Below, piece after piece: positions 6,041 to 7,280 of a stretch of 7,280 nucleotides of DNA. The translations under genes and the position numbers were made by a program. The DNA comes from JADGGV01 sp035715725. GTDB lineage: Bacteria; Gemmatimonadota; Gemmatimonadetes; Longimicrobiales; RSA9. Each line of letters opens with the position of its first letter. Positions within the stretch are counted from its first letter, which is position 1. Under the pieces are notes generated by a model. It was given only the letters and a program-made list of their open reading frames with translations. It searched no databases and was not told the origin of the DNA. The stretch is from positions 1 through 7,280 of the forward strand of contig DASTKT010000196.1 of NCBI GenBank assembly GCA_035715725.1, in the 5' to 3' direction.

Positions 6041-6988
6041 TCAGCTCCGCTCGCTCAGGAATCCCTGCCGCCAGCTCGGGAAGCGCGGCCGCCAGTCCAG
6101 CTCGCGGCGCGCCTTCGCGTTCGAGGCGCCGCGCACCTCGGTCAGGACGGCGACGGCGGCCTCACCGGCGAGCAGGCGGCCGAGCCAGCGCGGCACGTGC
6201 AGCGGCGGCTTCCCGCCCGCGGCCTTCGCGAGCGCGGGGAGCCACTCCGAGGCCGGCGCCGGCTCGTCGTCGACGATGTTGTAGATGCCGGGCCGGCCGC
6301 GCTCGATGGCGGCGACGGTCGCGGCCGCCGCGTCGTCGATGTGGATGAACGACCAGACGCCGGTGCCGTCGCCCACGATCGGGAACTGGCGCTTCCGGAT
6401 CATCTCGACCATCGCGCTCGGCGGCCGCAGCGACATCGACGTGCCCGGGCCGTAGAACCCGCCGTAGCGGAGCACGATCCCCTCGGTCCACGTCGCGCCG
6501 AGGACGGCCGCCTCGAGGTAGCGGATCGCCTCGACCGTGCCGCGGAACGGCTTCGGTGGATCGGGGTCGAGCGGGTCCTCCTCCGTCCTCAGCCGACTAC
6601 CCGTGCGGGCGGAGGACCAGGCGGCGTAGCTCTGCGCGACGAAGCGCCGGACGCCGACGGCGCGCCCCGCGGAGAGCAGGTTGTCGGTGCCCTCCGTGCG
6701 CAGGCGGTTCGTCAGGGCGAAGTCGCGGTCGAAGTGACGCATATTCAGGTTCGCCGGGATCGCGGTGAGCTGGTGGACGATCACCTCCGGCTCGCTCTCG
6801 GCGACGGCGCGTCCGACCGCCTCGGGATCGAGCGCGTCGGCGACGACGGGGCGCGCGCCGAGCTCGCGGAGCAGCGCGCTCCGGGACGGCGTGCGGGTCA
6901 TCCCCGTGACCTCGTGTCCACCGGCGACGAGCATGGGAACCAGCCGGCGGCCGAGGGCGCCCGTGGCGCCGGCAACGAAGACTCTCAT
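6041..6988 (-). CDS. NAD(P)-binding SDR / NAD-dependent epimerase-dehydratase family protein (ECF41 partner)
   Basis: Cytoplasmic Rossmann-fold protein of 315 residues. The dinucleotide-binding loop is GATGALG (7-13) after strand MRVFVAG. Also visible are VADALDPEAV (49-58), the core strand and loop RRFVAQSYAAW (114-124), LRYGGFYGPG (173-182), FIHIDDAA (214-221), YNIVDDEP (236-243) and a C-terminal SNAKARRELDWRPRF (289-303), all typical of extended or atypical SDRs. Where a classical enzyme would have YxxxK I see TVEAIRYLEA (151-160), so that pair is not evident and the reaction cannot be named. GGAGG lies 7 bases before the ATG. It is the first gene behind the ECF41-type promoter and sits 3 bases from the sigma gene. 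Epimerases are one of the three gene types (carboxymuconolactone decarboxylase, oxidoreductase, epimerase) repeatedly found beside ECF41 factors. Confidence 0.93.
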   Translation of the reverse strand: MRVFVAGATGALGRRLVPMLVAGGHEVTGMTRTPSRSALLRELGARPVVADALDPEAVGRAVAESEPEVIVHQLTAIPANLNMRHFDRDFALTNRLRTEGTDNLLSAGRAVGVRRFVAQSYAAWSSARTGSRLRTEEDPLDPDPPKPFRGTVEAIRYLEAAVLGATWTEGIVLRYGGFYGPGTSMSLRPPSAMVEMIRKRQFPIVGDGTGVWSFIHIDDAAAATVAAIERGRPGIYNIVDDEPAPASEWLPALAKAAGGKPPLHVPRWLGRLLAGEAAVAVLTEVRGASNAKARRELDWRPRFPSWRQGFLSERS

Positions 6989-7029
6989 CGGGTTTCCTCC
7001 ATTCGTCCGACGTTGTACCCGCGAGCGTA

Positions 7030-7056
7030 GACGAGATGGAGGCCGCGATCGTGACA
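7030..7056 (-). promoter_or_regulatory. Predicted ECF41-dependent promoter of the epimerase-sigma operon
   Basis: On the minus strand, TGTCACG (7056 to 7050) is followed by 16 bases and CGTC (7033 to 7030). The published ECF41 target consensus, as I recall it, is TGTCACA at -35 and CGTC at -10 with about this spacing, so one base differs. Transcription would start near 7023, giving a leader of about 35 bases before the epimerase ATG (6988), with GGAGG at 6996-7000. Confidence 0.8.
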
Positions 7057-7060
7057 GTGG

Positions 7061-7079
7061 CCGGCGCGCGCGGCGCCGG
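7061..7079 (-). repeat. Perfect 7-bp GC inverted repeat just upstream of the ECF41 -35 element
   Basis: The arms CCGGCGC and GCGCCGG surround CGCGC, 20 bases past the stop of the upstream gene and 4 bases before the -35 box. It lacks a T-run. It may be a GC-rich terminator insulating the operon, or an operator next to the promoter. Chance occurrence in such GC-rich DNA is possible. Confidence 0.4.
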
Positions 7080-7099
7080 GGCGGAGTGGCGCGGGGAGC

Positions 7100-7280
7100 T
7101 CAGGCGTTCGCGCGGATCGGGACGGCGGACAGCCGGTCCATGCGGGCTTCCGGGATGGCGAGCGCGGTCCAGGACCGGATGTCGTCGGGCGCAACGGGAG
7201 CGATCTCGCCGCGGTCGTCGTCGAAGGCGAACAGGCGGTAGCGGGCGGCGGGGAGCGCGAGGAGGCGGCGCGCGCCGTCG
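7100..7280 (-). CDS. C-terminal 59 residues of an unrecognised gene (5' end outside window)
   Basis: An open minus-strand frame enters from the window edge and ends in TGA at 7100-7102. The 59 visible residues begin DGARRLLALPAARYRLFAFD and end DRLSAVPIRANA. Nearly every third codon position is G or C, as in the neighbouring genes, which supports real coding. No domain, motif or membrane segment can be recognised, and the family is unknown to me. It lies 111 bases upstream of the epimerase gene on the same strand, but the intervening promoter and hairpin suggest that it belongs to a different transcription unit. Confidence 0.65.
   Translation of the reverse strand, partial: DGARRLLALPAARYRLFAFDDDRGEIAPVAPDDIRSWTALAIPEARMDRLSAVPIRANA

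Noticed and set aside
5174..7030. A 618-codon open frame on the plus strand opposite the sigma and epimerase genes
   Set aside because: It is a shadow of GC-rich coding on the other strand. Its protein is Ala/Arg/Val/Asp/Glu low-complexity with no recognisable domain.

Overview
The window is very GC-rich (roughly 70% by eye). All supported genes lie on the minus strand and read from high to low coordinates. A TolC-type outer membrane channel, a lipoprotein-type adaptor and an RND pump imply a diderm (Gram-negative) bacterium. Gemmatimonadota, Myxococcota or another high-GC soil lineage would fit, but nothing here fixes the taxon.

The first module, in transcription order, starts after the 3' end of an unrecognised gene (7100-7280). 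A 111-base gap follows with what looks like a near-textbook ECF41 promoter: TGTCACG, 16 bases, then CGTC (7030-7056). Next come an atypical NAD(P)-binding SDR/epimerase (6041-6988) and, 3 bases later, a 326-residue ECF41/SigJ-type sigma factor with a fused SnoaL-like C-terminal domain (5057-6037). Epimerases are among the classic genomic partners of ECF41 factors, so the sigma factor probably transcribes its own operon. A separate SnoaL/NTF2-like protein follows (4494-4967). Its ribosome-binding site lies inside a perfect 8-bp hairpin (4977-4995).

The second module is a heavy-metal efflux cluster. It opens with a small exported Cys/His-rich protein containing CxCHxC (3867-4298). A 215-base spacer follows with three perfect inverted repeats, two of them overlapping. 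Then come a TolC/CusC-like outer membrane factor (2194-3651), a CusB/CzcB-like adaptor (911-2197) and the first 302 residues of a CusA/CzcA-like RND pump, cut by the window edge (1-908). The three pump genes are coupled by a 4-base overlap and a 2-base gap. An MxM motif near the adaptor N-terminus hints at Cu/Ag, but substrate is not settled. No metal-responsive regulator gene is visible.

The most noteworthy points are the self-contained ECF41 circuit with its matching promoter, the stand-alone NTF2-like protein beside a sigma factor that carries the same type of domain, the hairpin over that gene's ribosome-binding site, and the uncharacterised Cys-rich protein leading the metal pump operon. 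No RNA genes, insertion sequences or CRISPR arrays were seen.
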